A stretch of DNA of 64,000 nt from DATCRE01 sp964235605 (lineage in GTDB: Bacteria > Bacteroidota > Bacteroidia > Cytophagales > Cyclobacteriaceae): positions 133,938-197,937 of the forward strand of contig CAXSCR010000003.1 in the NCBI GenBank assembly GCA_964235605.1. The letters run 5' to 3'. Shown here in pieces: positions 1 through 8,661 of this stretch (the first letter of the stretch is position 1; every line of letters starts with the position of its first letter). The notes under the pieces are model-generated. The model saw only the letters and a list, made by a program, of their open reading frames with translations. It searched no databases and was not told the DNA's origin. Made by a program: the position numbers and the translations under genes.

Positions 1-621
1 CCAGTCTATATAATTTTTAAGGGTTGCAAAATCAACCCACGTGGCATAATACAAACTTGAATGTACAGCCATAGAGATTTCAAGATTTTTGCCTAATTGC
101 GATTGTGCTGCTGTAAATGCCTGGCGCATTTCTGTAATTAGTGAAGTTAGATTTTGCCGATCCTCATTTCGATTGTTGTCGCCTGGATATTCCCAATCTA
201 TAGTTACGCCATCATAGCCATAAGTTTTACACCAATCTACAAGCGTCTTAATAAAAATAGTACGTGTTGAGGCAGATGCTGCCATGTCATGAAATCCGCC
301 AGATTGAAGTCCACCGCCCATCATGATAATAAACTTTTTACCTTCAGCATGGGTGCGTGCTATTAAGTTTGGATTATGGTATGAACCTGTTTCGGTACTG
401 ATGCTACCATCGGCGCGCGGTCCGGCAAAACAATAAATTAAGTGTGTTAGATTTTGTAATACAATGTTCTCTGGCTTCAATACATAATCCTTTGTGTATG
501 GATAAAATCCCGCAACGATAAGTTTCTCATACTGTTGTTGTGCCTTCAAGCTGAAAGCACAATTAAACATGCATGCTAGCAGAAGTACAGCTCGCATCAA
601 GCTCCGTTTTATTGTCTTCAT
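1..621 (-). CDS. GH18 chitinase-like glycosyl hydrolase, N-terminal part (cut by window edge)
   Basis: Read directly on the minus strand from ATG at 619-621 to the window edge: 207 codons, no stop. A secretion signal (MKTIKRSLMRAVLLLACMF..., cleavage near SLKAQ) is followed by the start of a family 18 TIM barrel: a first strand KLIVAGFYPYT, LTHLIYCFAG, the KKFIIMMGG strand, and the catalytic-strand motif DGVTIDWEYPG. The usual motif is DGxDxDxE; the proton-donor Glu and the preceding Asp are present, while the first Asp of DxDxE is Thr. Expected role: secreted hydrolysis of chitin or another N-acetylglucosamine polymer. The C-terminal half lies beyond position 1. GH18 assignment is firm; the substrate is inferred. 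Confidence 0.85.
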   Translation of the reverse strand, partial: MKTIKRSLMRAVLLLACMFNCAFSLKAQQQYEKLIVAGFYPYTKDYVLKPENIVLQNLTHLIYCFAGPRADGSISTETGSYHNPNLIARTHAEGKKFIIMMGGGLQSGGFHDMAASASTRTIFIKTLVDWCKTYGYDGVTIDWEYPGDNNRNEDRQNLTSLITEMRQAFTAAQSQLGKNLEISMAVHSSLYYATWVDFATLKNYIDW

Positions 622-1150
622 ATTCGCGTTAGGTTAGGTGGATATGAAGTAAAAATCAACATTTGGAAATGGCTAGTCTCTTAAACAAGGGCTACAAAAC
701 ATGCTACAGTATAAAAAAGAAGGGCTACATTTTACGGTAATGACATGAATGAGCGCATCAAAATATGAGATATTATGCAATGCAAGCAGTTAAGTTATTA
801 CGCTACCTGATTTTTAAGATATACGGGAAAGCTATTTTTATAGTGTTGTTATAAACTAGAATTGCACTCGATCTGTATCGTGAAAAGCAATAATTGGTAA
901 GATCGTAATCTTAACTATACGTCGCTATACAGTGTTGTGATACATAGTCAAGTCACTGGATTGACTGCTCACCTTATTTAGAAATAGTAGTGAATGATGT
1001 GTGAGTACACAACCTTGAAAGGCTGCTATATATTCTTCGCCTCGACTGTGTTTATTCACCTACACCTAGAAGTAAGCTATTTGGCAGACAAATAATCAAC
1101 CAGCTGCTTATTTGTGTAATCGGCCATCAGGGATAGATTAGTAAGTATAT
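622..1150. other. intergenic region, no gene recognised
   Basis: 529 bases between the chitinase start and the DUF72 stop. I see no convincing gene, RNA or strong hairpin. A minus-strand stretch at about 1086-1125 reads MADYTNKQLVDYLSAK then stop; it looks protein-like but is too short to call and may be a remnant. Confidence 0.5.
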
Positions 1151-1903
1151 TTATAAATACTTATTCAAGCTACTTAGATTATTAAAAGCATCTCCCATTG
1201 TGTTATTGAAGTACACAAAAACTTTTTTTCCATCTTCCAACCACTGTTTAACATATTCAGCATATTCGAGTAAAAAATCATTCTCATAACTTCCACGGTA
1301 TTTACCCGTTGGGCCATGAAAACGAACATAAACAAAATCTGATGTTGGATCCGTTAATGGTGTTGCTGAAGCGGGAATGTCATGTATAACAAGCGAAGCA
1401 TTATAAGTATCTAAAAGCGCATAAACATCTGGATTATACCAGCCTCTATTACGGAATTCTACAGCAACACTCCATACGTTTTCCGGATCTGCGGTTTTTA
1501 TTACATTTAAAAGCTTATCTAAATTATTAATATTCTCATTTTTTAAACTTGGCGGAAACTGTATAAGTAAGCAACCTTTTTTATGTCCCGCATAAGCTAT
1601 GGTTTGTATAAAATGATGAATGTCTATTTCATCAAAAACCAGATTCTTGTTGTGTGTTATTTGTTTCCACAGTTTAAAAGTAAATCTAAAATTATCATTT
1701 ACAGATGATGCCCATTTACCAACTGTAGTCTTCATAGGTACTTTATAAAAACTACTATTGATTTCAATGCTGTTGAAAAAAGTAGAATAATAAGTTAAGC
1801 GACTCGATGCCTGATGCTCTGGTGGGTATAAATATTTAGGAACTGGAAGCTGTAAACCACTTATACCTGCGTAATAGGAATTGGGTATGCTTTGGTTGTT
1901 CAT
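1151..1903 (-). CDS. DUF72 (YecE-like) family protein
   Basis: 250 residues, ATG start. Typical DUF72 layout: N-terminal YYAGISGLQLP strand, the YYSTFFNSIEINSSFYKVP segment, FRFTFKLWKQITH, a GCLLIQFPPSL strand, the WSVAVEFRNRGWY segment and the C-terminal DFVYVRFHGPTGKYRGSY followed by VFVYFNNTMGDA. The fold is a TIM-like barrel; the biochemical function of the family is not established. The gene stands alone between two gaps of more than 300 bases and is probably monocistronic. Family assignment is secure from these motifs. Confidence 0.88.
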   Translation of the reverse strand: MNNQSIPNSYYAGISGLQLPVPKYLYPPEHQASSRLTYYSTFFNSIEINSSFYKVPMKTTVGKWASSVNDNFRFTFKLWKQITHNKNLVFDEIDIHHFIQTIAYAGHKKGCLLIQFPPSLKNENINNLDKLLNVIKTADPENVWSVAVEFRNRGWYNPDVYALLDTYNASLVIHDIPASATPLTDPTSDFVYVRFHGPTGKYRGSYENDFLLEYAEYVKQWLEDGKKVFVYFNNTMGDAFNNLSSLNKYL

Positions 1904-2239
1904 AGATTAGATTATGTACGGTAGCATGTTTAATAAAATATCAAGAGTATAAAAATATCACACCAACTTTATACAATGCACATGTTTCCCTCAACGACTT
2001 TAAATAAATGAACCATTATACTAATGAGACCTTGCTCCCTGTACTTGTTGCTCTGTAAATGGCTTGTAATGAATGGATAAGCTTGAAACACAGTTGTTAC
2101 TCCCCTTTATATTGTCGCAATTAGCCCGCTAAAGTGTCGCCTTTACCACCTGTGAAGGCTGTATTTAACTGCGCATATTTGTATTGTTAATTTGATATAC
2201 AGACTGACAAACAAATTGTAAAACATTAATTTAATAACT
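1904..2239. other. divergent intergenic region
   Basis: 336 bases between the divergent DUF72 and SRPBCC genes. It must hold both promoters. I see only a weak -7-like TTAATTTG near 2188-2195 for the plus-strand gene, and nothing else definite. Confidence 0.4.
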
Positions 2240-2695
2240 ATGGAAAATCTAGAATATAAAATCGTGATTTCCGCACCAGCAAAAACAGTGTGGGACACAA
2301 TGTTACAGGAAGACACCTATAAGCAGTGGGTAGCGAAAAGCTGGCCCAACGCTGCTTACGAAGGCAAGTGGGCGGAGGGAGAAAAGGTAAAATTCGTCTG
2401 TGCCGGGCAAGGTGGCACACTCGCAGAATTAACTGAAGTTAAACCTTACGAAAGCGTTGTTGCACGTCATATCGCTATCATCAATTCCGACGGCTCAGAA
2501 GATCGCACTAGCGACTTTGCTAAGGGCTGGGTAGGAATTATAGAGGCATACAAATTTACGGAACAAGATGCTACGACCACACTAACGGTATCCATCGAAA
2601 CTAATCCGGAATGGAAGAAGATGTTTGACGACGGCTGGCCTACCGCATTGCAAGAGTTGAAAAAATTAGCCGAAGGGCAACTTGTAGTTGTTTAA
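2240..2695 (+). CDS. SRPBCC/AHSA1-type START-fold protein
   Basis: 151 residues, ATG start. It opens with the classic SRPBCC pattern (EYKIVISAPAKTVWDTMLQ, then YKQWV), followed by GKWAEGEKVKFV, a central ARHIAI strand, a YKFTEQDATTTLTVSIET strand and a long C-terminal helix WPTALQELKKLAE. The family binds hydrophobic ligands in a helix-grip cavity; the ligand cannot be deduced. Length is typical. It is followed by a strong hairpin at 2707-2736, so it is likely transcribed alone. Confidence 0.85.
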   Translation: MENLEYKIVISAPAKTVWDTMLQEDTYKQWVAKSWPNAAYEGKWAEGEKVKFVCAGQGGTLAELTEVKPYESVVARHIAIINSDGSEDRTSDFAKGWVGIIEAYKFTEQDATTTLTVSIETNPEWKKMFDDGWPTALQELKKLAEGQLVVV

Positions 2696-2706
2696 AGCTG
2701 TTGTTA

Positions 2707-2736
2707 TAAGAAATGCGGGTAAGAACGCATTTCTTA
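2707..2736 (+). terminator. hairpin terminator after the SRPBCC gene
   Basis: Perfect 11-bp inverted repeat TAAGAAATGCG / CGCATTTCTTA with an 8-nt loop, starting 11 bases after the stop codon. The 3' arm is T-rich. It may act on both strands, since the gene at 2772 converges on it. Confidence 0.7.
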
Positions 2737-2771
2737 CTATTGGTAATCCAATTTATTATGAGTGATTCCCC

Positions 2772-3146
2772 TCACCTTAATACGGCGGTTCTCGATTTCA
2801 GAAGCTTAAGAATTTTTTTTCGTCTATAAGTAAAAATTCTGTATGTCTTTCTATCGAGCGTTGTAATCCCTATTCGATTGGAGAACAATGTTGCCTTGTA
2901 TCGTTTGACCTTTGCTATTTGCGTGTATGGCAAGGCAAAATTAATTTGACTCGCGCTAGCTTTGATGGCTCGGAAGACAACAGAGTCACGTCCTAATTTT
3001 AATACTCCTTTTGTTCCTTGAAATGCTTGAAATATGCTAACATCATCTCGCCTCACCGTTTGCTCAAATGGAATCTCTATTTGACTGAACGCCGGCCAAT
3101 TGATAATTATAAAAGACGTTATGAAACAAAGAAGATTTATTCTCAT
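2772..3146 (-). CDS. secreted protein with a GRAM/PH-like domain, function unknown
   Basis: Start taken at ATG 3144-3146 (MRINLLCFITSF...), because the longer frame begins with GTG and the shorter one starts exactly at a signal peptide ending near PAFSQ. The remainder (about 100 residues) reads as one small beta-rich domain: GVLKLGRDSVVFRAI, then NFALPYTQIAKVKRY, then IGITTLDRKTYRIFTY and a basic C-terminal helix KKILKLLK. This resembles GRAM/bacterial-PH domains by pattern only. It is one of three small envelope-type orphan genes in a row on this strand. Confidence 0.6.
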   Translation of the reverse strand: MRINLLCFITSFIIINWPAFSQIEIPFEQTVRRDDVSIFQAFQGTKGVLKLGRDSVVFRAIKASASQINFALPYTQIAKVKRYKATLFSNRIGITTLDRKTYRIFTYRRKKILKLLKSRTAVLR

Positions 3147-3377
3147 GGTTATCAAATTACTGAGCTGCACAGTCAGGCCGGAGGTTATGGTATAACAGGA
3201 AATGAAGCCAGGTTAACACGTCACTCTCCCTAACAAAAATAATATAGTACACAATTCATCCATTACTCACAGTAAATTTACACACGCGTTGGTGTCCTCT
3301 AGATTATTATTACAGAGTCTACACCGACCCTGATGGCAATCAACCTTAATAACGTATGAACAAATACGAATCATAAA

Positions 3378-3716
3378 TTAATGAATGGACGTCTCATTAA
3401 TAAGGCCTTTTAAAACATTAAAAACGTCGTCTTTCTGTCGGCCTAAGAGCTCATTAAATTTAATTGATGTAACAAATGCGTGTGTGAGCTTAACCTCATC
3501 ATCTAATAAGTCAACTTTCTTTAATTCCGAAATTTTTACGCTGTAGGTTTTAAAGGGAGTTCTCTTCAACGTAATGTTCTCATCGTCCACTGTCACATAG
3601 GGTACAAAATTTAACCACAATGCATAGCTAAATAAAACAGCTGCCACTACATAGTACATAAATATTGGTATCAAACCGTCTAGTTTGTTTTCATAATATC
3701 TTATACCTCTTGACAT
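3378..3716 (-). CDS. small membrane protein with a PH-like tail, function unknown
   Basis: Start taken at ATG 3714-3716 (MSRGIRYYENK); the longer frame starts with TTG. About 112 residues. A hydrophobic segment around residues 14-38 (GLIPIFMYYVVAAVLFSYALWL) gives one membrane span or a hairpin, then a small domain VTVDDENITLKRTPFKTYSVKISELKKVDL that looks like the start of a bacterial-PH fold, then a helix. I do not recognise a named family. Confidence 0.55.
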   Translation of the reverse strand: MSRGIRYYENKLDGLIPIFMYYVVAAVLFSYALWLNFVPYVTVDDENITLKRTPFKTYSVKISELKKVDLLDDEVKLTHAFVTSIKFNELLGRQKDDVFNVLKGLINETSIH

Positions 3717-3947
3717 GACTAGTACATCGTTCTTTAAATAACGTATCAAACAAGGGCCAATTTAGATTTACTGGTAGTGCGCACCTTTGATAGGTTTTAT
3801 CAAAAAATATAATTTTTATTTGTAATGTTATTTTAAGAACGAAATACTAGTATACCAAGTATAAACAACAACCTAAATACTATTTTGTTTCTCTTAAATT
3901 TGTGTTCCATTCATAATTTAATCTAATAGCAAAACGTTTTAATAAAT

Positions 3948-3966
3948 CACGGAAGAAACTTCCGTG
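3948..3966 (-). terminator. hairpin downstream of the lipoprotein gene at 4018
   Basis: Perfect 8-bp inverted repeat CACGGAAG-AAA-CTTCCGTG about 50 bases after the stop of the minus-strand lipoprotein gene. On that strand it is followed by ATTTATTAAAACG rather than a clean T-run, so termination is probable but not certain. Confidence 0.5.
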
Positions 3967-4017
3967 CGAGAGGGTAGAGGCGCACCGTCTACTCGATTGT
4001 GACTCGTACCTTTTACG

Positions 4018-4407
4018 CTACTCATTTATTTTCACAAATATCTGCATTACCCCTTTTGAATTTAAGTCATAAAAATTCTCAACTATAAGACTGTCGCCTG
4101 CTTGGGTGAAGTTATAGTCATTGTAGTCCGTACTAGAGGATAAAGTCCAACGAAGAGAAATTTTGTCTGATAGTATTTTATAGTAATATGGCCCAAATCC
4201 ATTTTTTGGTCTTAAGCATCCATTTGTCATCTCGAGTCCTCGATCAAGTTGAACATAATCATGTTCACTTACTACCAAAAAAGTAAGGGTGTCCGTCTTG
4301 GTATTAATGTCAACCCATTTTCCCTTCAACTTTGTCTGCATTACTGAATTCTCGTCAGCACAATCGAGTAGCGAGATTACAAGAATAAATAGGAGTCCGA
4401 GATTCAT
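4018..4407 (-). CDS. small lipoprotein, lipocalin-like pattern
   Basis: Start taken at ATG 4405-4407; the longer frame begins with TTG. MNLGLLFILVISLLDC is a lipoprotein signal with lipobox LLDC. The mature part (about 113 residues) begins KLKGKWVDINTKTDTLTFLV and ends GDSLIVENFYDL, the strand pattern of small lipocalin-like lipoproteins common in Bacteroidota. Function unknown. It ends at a hairpin (3948-3966). Confidence 0.6.
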   Translation of the reverse strand: MNLGLLFILVISLLDCADENSVMQTKLKGKWVDINTKTDTLTFLVVSEHDYVQLDRGLEMTNGCLRPKNGFGPYYYKILSDKISLRWTLSSSTDYNDYNFTQAGDSLIVENFYDLNSKGVMQIFVKINE

Positions 4408-4641
4408 TGTCTTTACTATGTTTATGACCAACTAGTCCAAAGGCATGTGCCACAACTACTTCATTTATACACCAAGCGAATATATATATTCCATTTATTC
4501 TAACTAACAAGATACATATATCTATTATATCAAGAAGGTTTTAAACACCTTTTAAAATCAAGATGATGATTGATTCCTATCTTTCCTCATTGATCTTCAA
4601 TCCATTCATCTTTTTAAAGGGAAACCAGTCACCTAATAACT

Positions 4642-6336
4642 TTAAAAATTCCCCTTATCCATCTCCTCCACTGCATAATTAGCGGCCCTCGCCGTTAACG
4701 CCATAAAAGTAAGCGAAGGGTTTTGTGTACCTGTGGATGTCATGCAAGCGCCATCAGTGACAAACACATTTTTGCATGCGTGAAGTTGGTTCCAGTTATT
4801 TAATAAAGATGTCTTAGGGTCTTTGCCCATGCGTACGCCGCCCATCTCATGAATATCTAAGCCAGGTGCTTGTTTGCTGTCACGCGTTATGATGTTTATG
4901 CAACCGGCTTTTTTAAGCATTTCAGTGCCTTGCTCAAAAAAATCTTGTACTATCTTCTCATCGTTGTCATCAAAGTCAACTGAGGTAATTAATTGTGGTA
5001 TGCCCCACGCATCTGTTTTATCTGGACTTAAACGAACATGATTCTCGAATTTAGGAATGGTTTCTCCTTGCATCATCATGTAGACGCTCCAAGGTCCGGG
5101 CTTTGTCATTTCGTTTTTAAACGCCTCACCAAATTTATCTGATTGTCTTGACCAATCTTCGCGACCGGCGGAGTAAGTGACTATGTACCCACGTTTAAAA
5201 TCCATTTCTTGTTTATAAACATTTCTGAATGAAGGCATGAGGACCATTACGGGTCTTCTGCCCGAAAAATATTGATCTTCATAACCTTCAAAGGTTGCTG
5301 TAATGGAGCCACGATAATTATGGAAAGCAATGTAGTGGCCTAGTAAACCATTATCATTTCCCAAGCCATTGGGAAAACGATTGGATTTTGAATTCAATAA
5401 AATGAGATTGGTATTTATAGCAGCAGCATTAACAAATATAATGCGTGCATAAAATTCCATTTCTTCTTTTGTGTTTGCATCAATTACACGAACGCCAATT
5501 GCTTTTTGTTGTTTCTCATCATAGATAATTGAATGAACAACAGAATCTGTACGAAGCGTAAGGTTTCCTGTTTTATTTGCCCACGGCAATGTGGAGGCGT
5601 TTGAGCTGAAGTAAGCACCATACGGACAACCACGATAACATAAGTGGCGTGCCTGACACTTACCACGCCCTTGTTCTATATGAACAGCACTAGGCTTTGT
5701 AAGATGAGCACCACGACCCATTACAACGGGCCTGTCTTTATAATTTTCTAGAATTTTATCTTTGATATGCTTCTCAACGCAATTCATTTCAAAAGCAGGC
5801 TGCACTTCGCTATCAGGCAGATTTTCTAAACCATCACGATCACCACATATACCTGCAAACAACTCAACGTGCGAGTACCAAGGCGCCAGGTCATTGTAAG
5901 AAATGGGCCATTCGACTGCGAAGCCATCGCGCGCAGGCGCTTCAAATTCAAAGTGGCTCCAGCGTTGTGTTTGTCGTGCCCAGGTGAGTGACTTGCCGCC
6001 TTCCTGATATCCACGAATCCAATCAAAAGGTTTTTCTTGAATGTAAGGATGCTCATTGTCCTTGACGAAAAATTGTTTTGTTGCATCATCAAATGCGTAA
6101 CATTTACCTATGATGGGGTTTTCTTTTCTTAGTTCTTCAGGAAGGTCACCACGATAGAGAAAGTCCCAAGGGTTTTGCATGGCTGTAGGATAATTGCCGT
6201 GTTTCAAAGACCTTCCGCGTTCTAGTAACAATGTCTTCTTGCCTTTGTCACATAATTCCTTCGCTGCCCATCCACCGCTTATACCTGAACCAATTACTAT
6301 AGCATCGTAAACTTTCCCCTTAGCTTTTTGCGACAT
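4642..6336 (-). CDS. GMC family oxidoreductase (FAD-dependent)
   Basis: 564 residues, ATG start. The FAD-binding Rossmann motif is at the N-terminus (DAIVIGSGISGGWAAKEL then LLLERG). A Cys-rich loop CQARHLCYRGCPYGAYFSS lies near residue 227, as in the gluconate-dehydrogenase-like branch. The C-terminal GMC signature is present: IHEMGGVRMG, VFVTDGACM and GTQNPSLTFMALTARAA, which holds the catalytic His/Asn region. Likely oxidises a sugar or other alcohol. In many relatives a small 'subunit 3' gene precedes this one; none is seen here. A 15-bp palindrome lies just upstream. Confidence 0.9.
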   Translation of the reverse strand: MSQKAKGKVYDAIVIGSGISGGWAAKELCDKGKKTLLLERGRSLKHGNYPTAMQNPWDFLYRGDLPEELRKENPIIGKCYAFDDATKQFFVKDNEHPYIQEKPFDWIRGYQEGGKSLTWARQTQRWSHFEFEAPARDGFAVEWPISYNDLAPWYSHVELFAGICGDRDGLENLPDSEVQPAFEMNCVEKHIKDKILENYKDRPVVMGRGAHLTKPSAVHIEQGRGKCQARHLCYRGCPYGAYFSSNASTLPWANKTGNLTLRTDSVVHSIIYDEKQQKAIGVRVIDANTKEEMEFYARIIFVNAAAINTNLILLNSKSNRFPNGLGNDNGLLGHYIAFHNYRGSITATFEGYEDQYFSGRRPVMVLMPSFRNVYKQEMDFKRGYIVTYSAGREDWSRQSDKFGEAFKNEMTKPGPWSVYMMMQGETIPKFENHVRLSPDKTDAWGIPQLITSVDFDDNDEKIVQDFFEQGTEMLKKAGCINIITRDSKQAPGLDIHEMGGVRMGKDPKTSLLNNWNQLHACKNVFVTDGACMTSTGTQNPSLTFMALTARAANYAVEEMDKGNF

Positions 6337-6353
6337 TATGTTATTATTTTTAG

Positions 6354-6368
6354 GAAGTTATAAACTTC
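6354..6368 (-). promoter_or_regulatory. palindrome in the GMC gene leader
   Basis: GAAGTT-ATA-AACTTC, a perfect 6-bp inverted repeat 17 bases before the ATG of the GMC oxidoreductase. It could be an operator or a leader hairpin; there is no independent support. Confidence 0.3.
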
Positions 6369-6461
6369 GTTGTGATTTAAGAAGATGCTGGTAGGATTTT
6401 CGGCGATTTTCCAGTTGTACAGATTGATCGACTAGTTTACATTTACAAGCGAACTAAGAAA

Positions 6462-7055
6462 ATGAGGAAGAGATTTAGAAAAAATATGCGCTTAGCAAGG
6501 GTTGTTATCTACAAAGAAACCCTACTTGATTTTAAAGAGCATTTCTGGACTTTCATTGGTGCTTTTACTGGTATAGCAGCTATTGGATACTTGAACAGCA
6601 CCTACATAGATGTGCATGATAACATTTTCCTTATCGGCTCATTCGGAGCATCTTCTGTGCTTATTTATGGTGTAATTAATAGTCCGATGGCACAACCCAG
6701 AAACCTGATTGGGGGCCATGTAATTTGTGCTTTTACGGGTGTAACGTTATATTTTTTGATTCCTAATCTTTGGTTTGCTGCTGCGTTGGCTGTAGCCTCT
6801 TCCATAGTCTTCATGCAAATTACGAAGACACTTCATCCACCAGGCGGCGCAACGGCACTCATTGCAGTTATAGGCTCTCCTAAAATACACGAACTAGGAT
6901 ACCTCTATGTACTTAGTCCGGTGTTAAGTGGTGTGGCTATTTTATTGGTGGTGGCGTTGGTGTTTAATAATATCACTTCACATCGCAGCTATCCTAAAAA
7001 TAAACATTGGTATCGTGTCTGGAAAAGGAGATATCTACATAAGAAGAATTTATAG
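6462..7055 (+). CDS. HPP family integral membrane protein
   Basis: 197 residues, ATG start. Four or five membrane spans, with the family hallmark HPPGGATALIAVIGS around residue 125 and the GSFGASSVLIYGVINSP segment that precedes it. HPP proteins include nitrite transporters of cyanobacteria and plastids; transport of nitrite here is only a family-based suggestion. A basic C-terminal tail (KNKHWYRVWKRRYLHKK) should be cytoplasmic. The gene is followed by a repeat-bearing intergenic region. Confidence 0.85.
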   Translation: MRKRFRKNMRLARVVIYKETLLDFKEHFWTFIGAFTGIAAIGYLNSTYIDVHDNIFLIGSFGASSVLIYGVINSPMAQPRNLIGGHVICAFTGVTLYFLIPNLWFAAALAVASSIVFMQITKTLHPPGGATALIAVIGSPKIHELGYLYVLSPVLSGVAILLVVALVFNNITSHRSYPKNKHWYRVWKRRYLHKKNL

Positions 7056-7113
7056 GGGATGAAATTTCATTCAATTATATTCTGCCAGAATCGCCAGACG
7101 AGGTCTCTCACCT

Positions 7114-7135
7114 CGGTCTGTGTCCTCCCAGACCG
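7114..7135. repeat. REP-like hairpin, family 1
   Basis: CGGTCTG-TGTCCTCC-CAGACCG, a perfect 7-bp stem. It shares the CTGTGTCCTC word with the copies at 7219, 15757, 16038, 16126 and 60851. Confidence 0.65.
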
Positions 7136-7189
7136 AAAGGATGTAAACCCCAGCTCAATAATGAATATATAGCGTTAAATATGTGACAG

Positions 7190-7275
7190 CATCAATACAT
7201 CCCGCGAAATCTGTAATAGGTCTGTGAGGACACAGACCTTGGATATGGTTTTGAGATTTAGACACTTCAAATGTA
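7190..7275. repeat. REP-like element, family 1, long copy
   Basis: The core 7219-7238 is the perfect palindrome GGTCTGTG-AGGA-CACAGACC. Its flanks are conserved too: in reverse complement it matches 16027-16073 (CATATCCA, core, CTATTACAG, CGC.GGAT), and the right flank (ATATGGTTTTGAGATTTAGA) recurs at 15970-15995. The repeat unit is therefore well over 50 bp. Confidence 0.75.
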
Positions 7276-7319
7276 AATAAGGATAAATCTCAACTTAAAA
7301 TAGCCCGGCTCGCACCATT

Positions 7320-8510
7320 CTAATCTGCCGTAACCTCTGGAGCAGCAACTTTCTCTTTGCTCCCAGCATATAGCTCATACTCTAACAAGCGGCAGTCGAT
7401 TTGGCTTGTGTAGAATTCTATTCTTCTGCTTGCCTTGAGTCCGATTTTTTTGGCGAGGTCAAGATTACCTGTGAAGATATATCCTGTATAGCCTTTGCAC
7501 TTCTTCTTTAAAAAATCACCCATACGGGCGTAGGTTTCTTCAAGCTCAGTTACTTCTCCTAATCGCTGGCCGTACTCTGGATTAAAATAGATAACACCAG
7601 ATTCACCTTGCGGGACTGATGTTTCTTCAAAATCACATTCTATAAACTCAATGTAATTTTCAACGCCTGCATTAGCAGCGTTGATCTTTGAGATATTAAT
7701 AGCATCATTACTTATATCTGAAGCAATAACTTTTAAACCTGGTATGTCTACGATTTGGTCTTTTAACTTTTGAAATTCGGCATCATACATTTCGCGGTCA
7801 TAACCCAGAATATGCATGAAAGAATAGTTATCACGAAACAAACCAGGCCTTCTGTTCGTGGCCATTAGAACGGCTTCGATGGCAACTGTACCTGAACCGC
7901 ACATGGGGTTTATGAAGTTCGACTTACGATCCCATTTTGTCGCTAATAATGTAGAGGCCGCTAGTGCTTCTAACATGGGTGCTTGACCCGGAATTTTACG
8001 GTAGCCGTGTTTAGCCAACGTGTGGCCCGATGTATCGATGAATACTTCAGCACGATTCTCTTTCCAGTATAAATGGATTACCGTTCCATCCATTTCTGAT
8101 CCGGAGTCCGGACGCTGCCCTGTTTCCCTTCTAAGTTTATCCGCAATAGCGTCTTTCACTTTTACATTAACAAACAACGGATTATTAACGGTATAATGAT
8201 CAACGTGACTTGTTACTGATAGATAACCATCTTTGGGTATCAATGCTTCCCAAGGGAATGCAACCAAGGTATCATAGACATGCTCTGGACTATTGGTATT
8301 GAATGATTTCAAGGAATACAACACCTGGCTTGCGCAGCGCAGTCCCAAGTTCAATCTTATACAGTCTTTCAATGTACCATTTAGTTCAACGCCAGTTGCA
8401 AACTGGCGTTCAACGGTAAATCCTAGTTCTTCAACTTCTTGTTTTAAAAGTGCCGATAGGCGCTTGTTGCAGGTAATTATAATGCGGCTCGAATTTTCAA
8501 ATACTTTCAC
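7320..8510 (-). CDS. THUMP-domain class I SAM-dependent rRNA (guanine-N2)-methyltransferase, RlmL-like
   Basis: 396 residues from a GTG start at 8508-8510 (no in-frame ATG nearby). An N-terminal ferredoxin-like/THUMP region (about 1-160) is followed by a Rossmann methyltransferase: NFINPMCGSGTVAIEAVLMA near residue 200 and the catalytic loop IYFNPEYGQRLGE near residue 310. The family loop is normally NPPYG; here the second Pro is Glu. Length and domain order match the RlmL N-terminal-type enzymes of Bacteroidota that modify 23S rRNA. The target base is inferred from family. Confidence 0.85.
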   Translation of the reverse strand: MKVFENSSRIIITCNKRLSALLKQEVEELGFTVERQFATGVELNGTLKDCIRLNLGLRCASQVLYSLKSFNTNSPEHVYDTLVAFPWEALIPKDGYLSVTSHVDHYTVNNPLFVNVKVKDAIADKLRRETGQRPDSGSEMDGTVIHLYWKENRAEVFIDTSGHTLAKHGYRKIPGQAPMLEALAASTLLATKWDRKSNFINPMCGSGTVAIEAVLMATNRRPGLFRDNYSFMHILGYDREMYDAEFQKLKDQIVDIPGLKVIASDISNDAINISKINAANAGVENYIEFIECDFEETSVPQGESGVIYFNPEYGQRLGEVTELEETYARMGDFLKKKCKGYTGYIFTGNLDLAKKIGLKASRRIEFYTSQIDCRLLEYELYAGSKEKVAAPEVTAD

Positions 8511-8661
8511 ACCGCAAACATAATTAATAAAAAGCTGATTCGAACAATGAAGCGGGTGTGATGATAAAGCAAAGAGGACGCGTGCTATGCCAATAAGAAA
8601 ACAACTTTCGATGGGTGGGGGATATCTTAACTCCTTTCATTATAAGGAACATTGCCTATGG

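Noticed and set aside
1086..1130. Minus-strand peptide MADYTNKQLVDYLSAK as a gene
   Set aside because: Only 16 codons, no promoter, and no link to the preceding DUF72 frame; kept only as a possible remnant.
5484..6092. Extra minus-strand frames inside the GMC oxidoreductase gene
   Set aside because: Alternate-frame shadows without recognisable domains.
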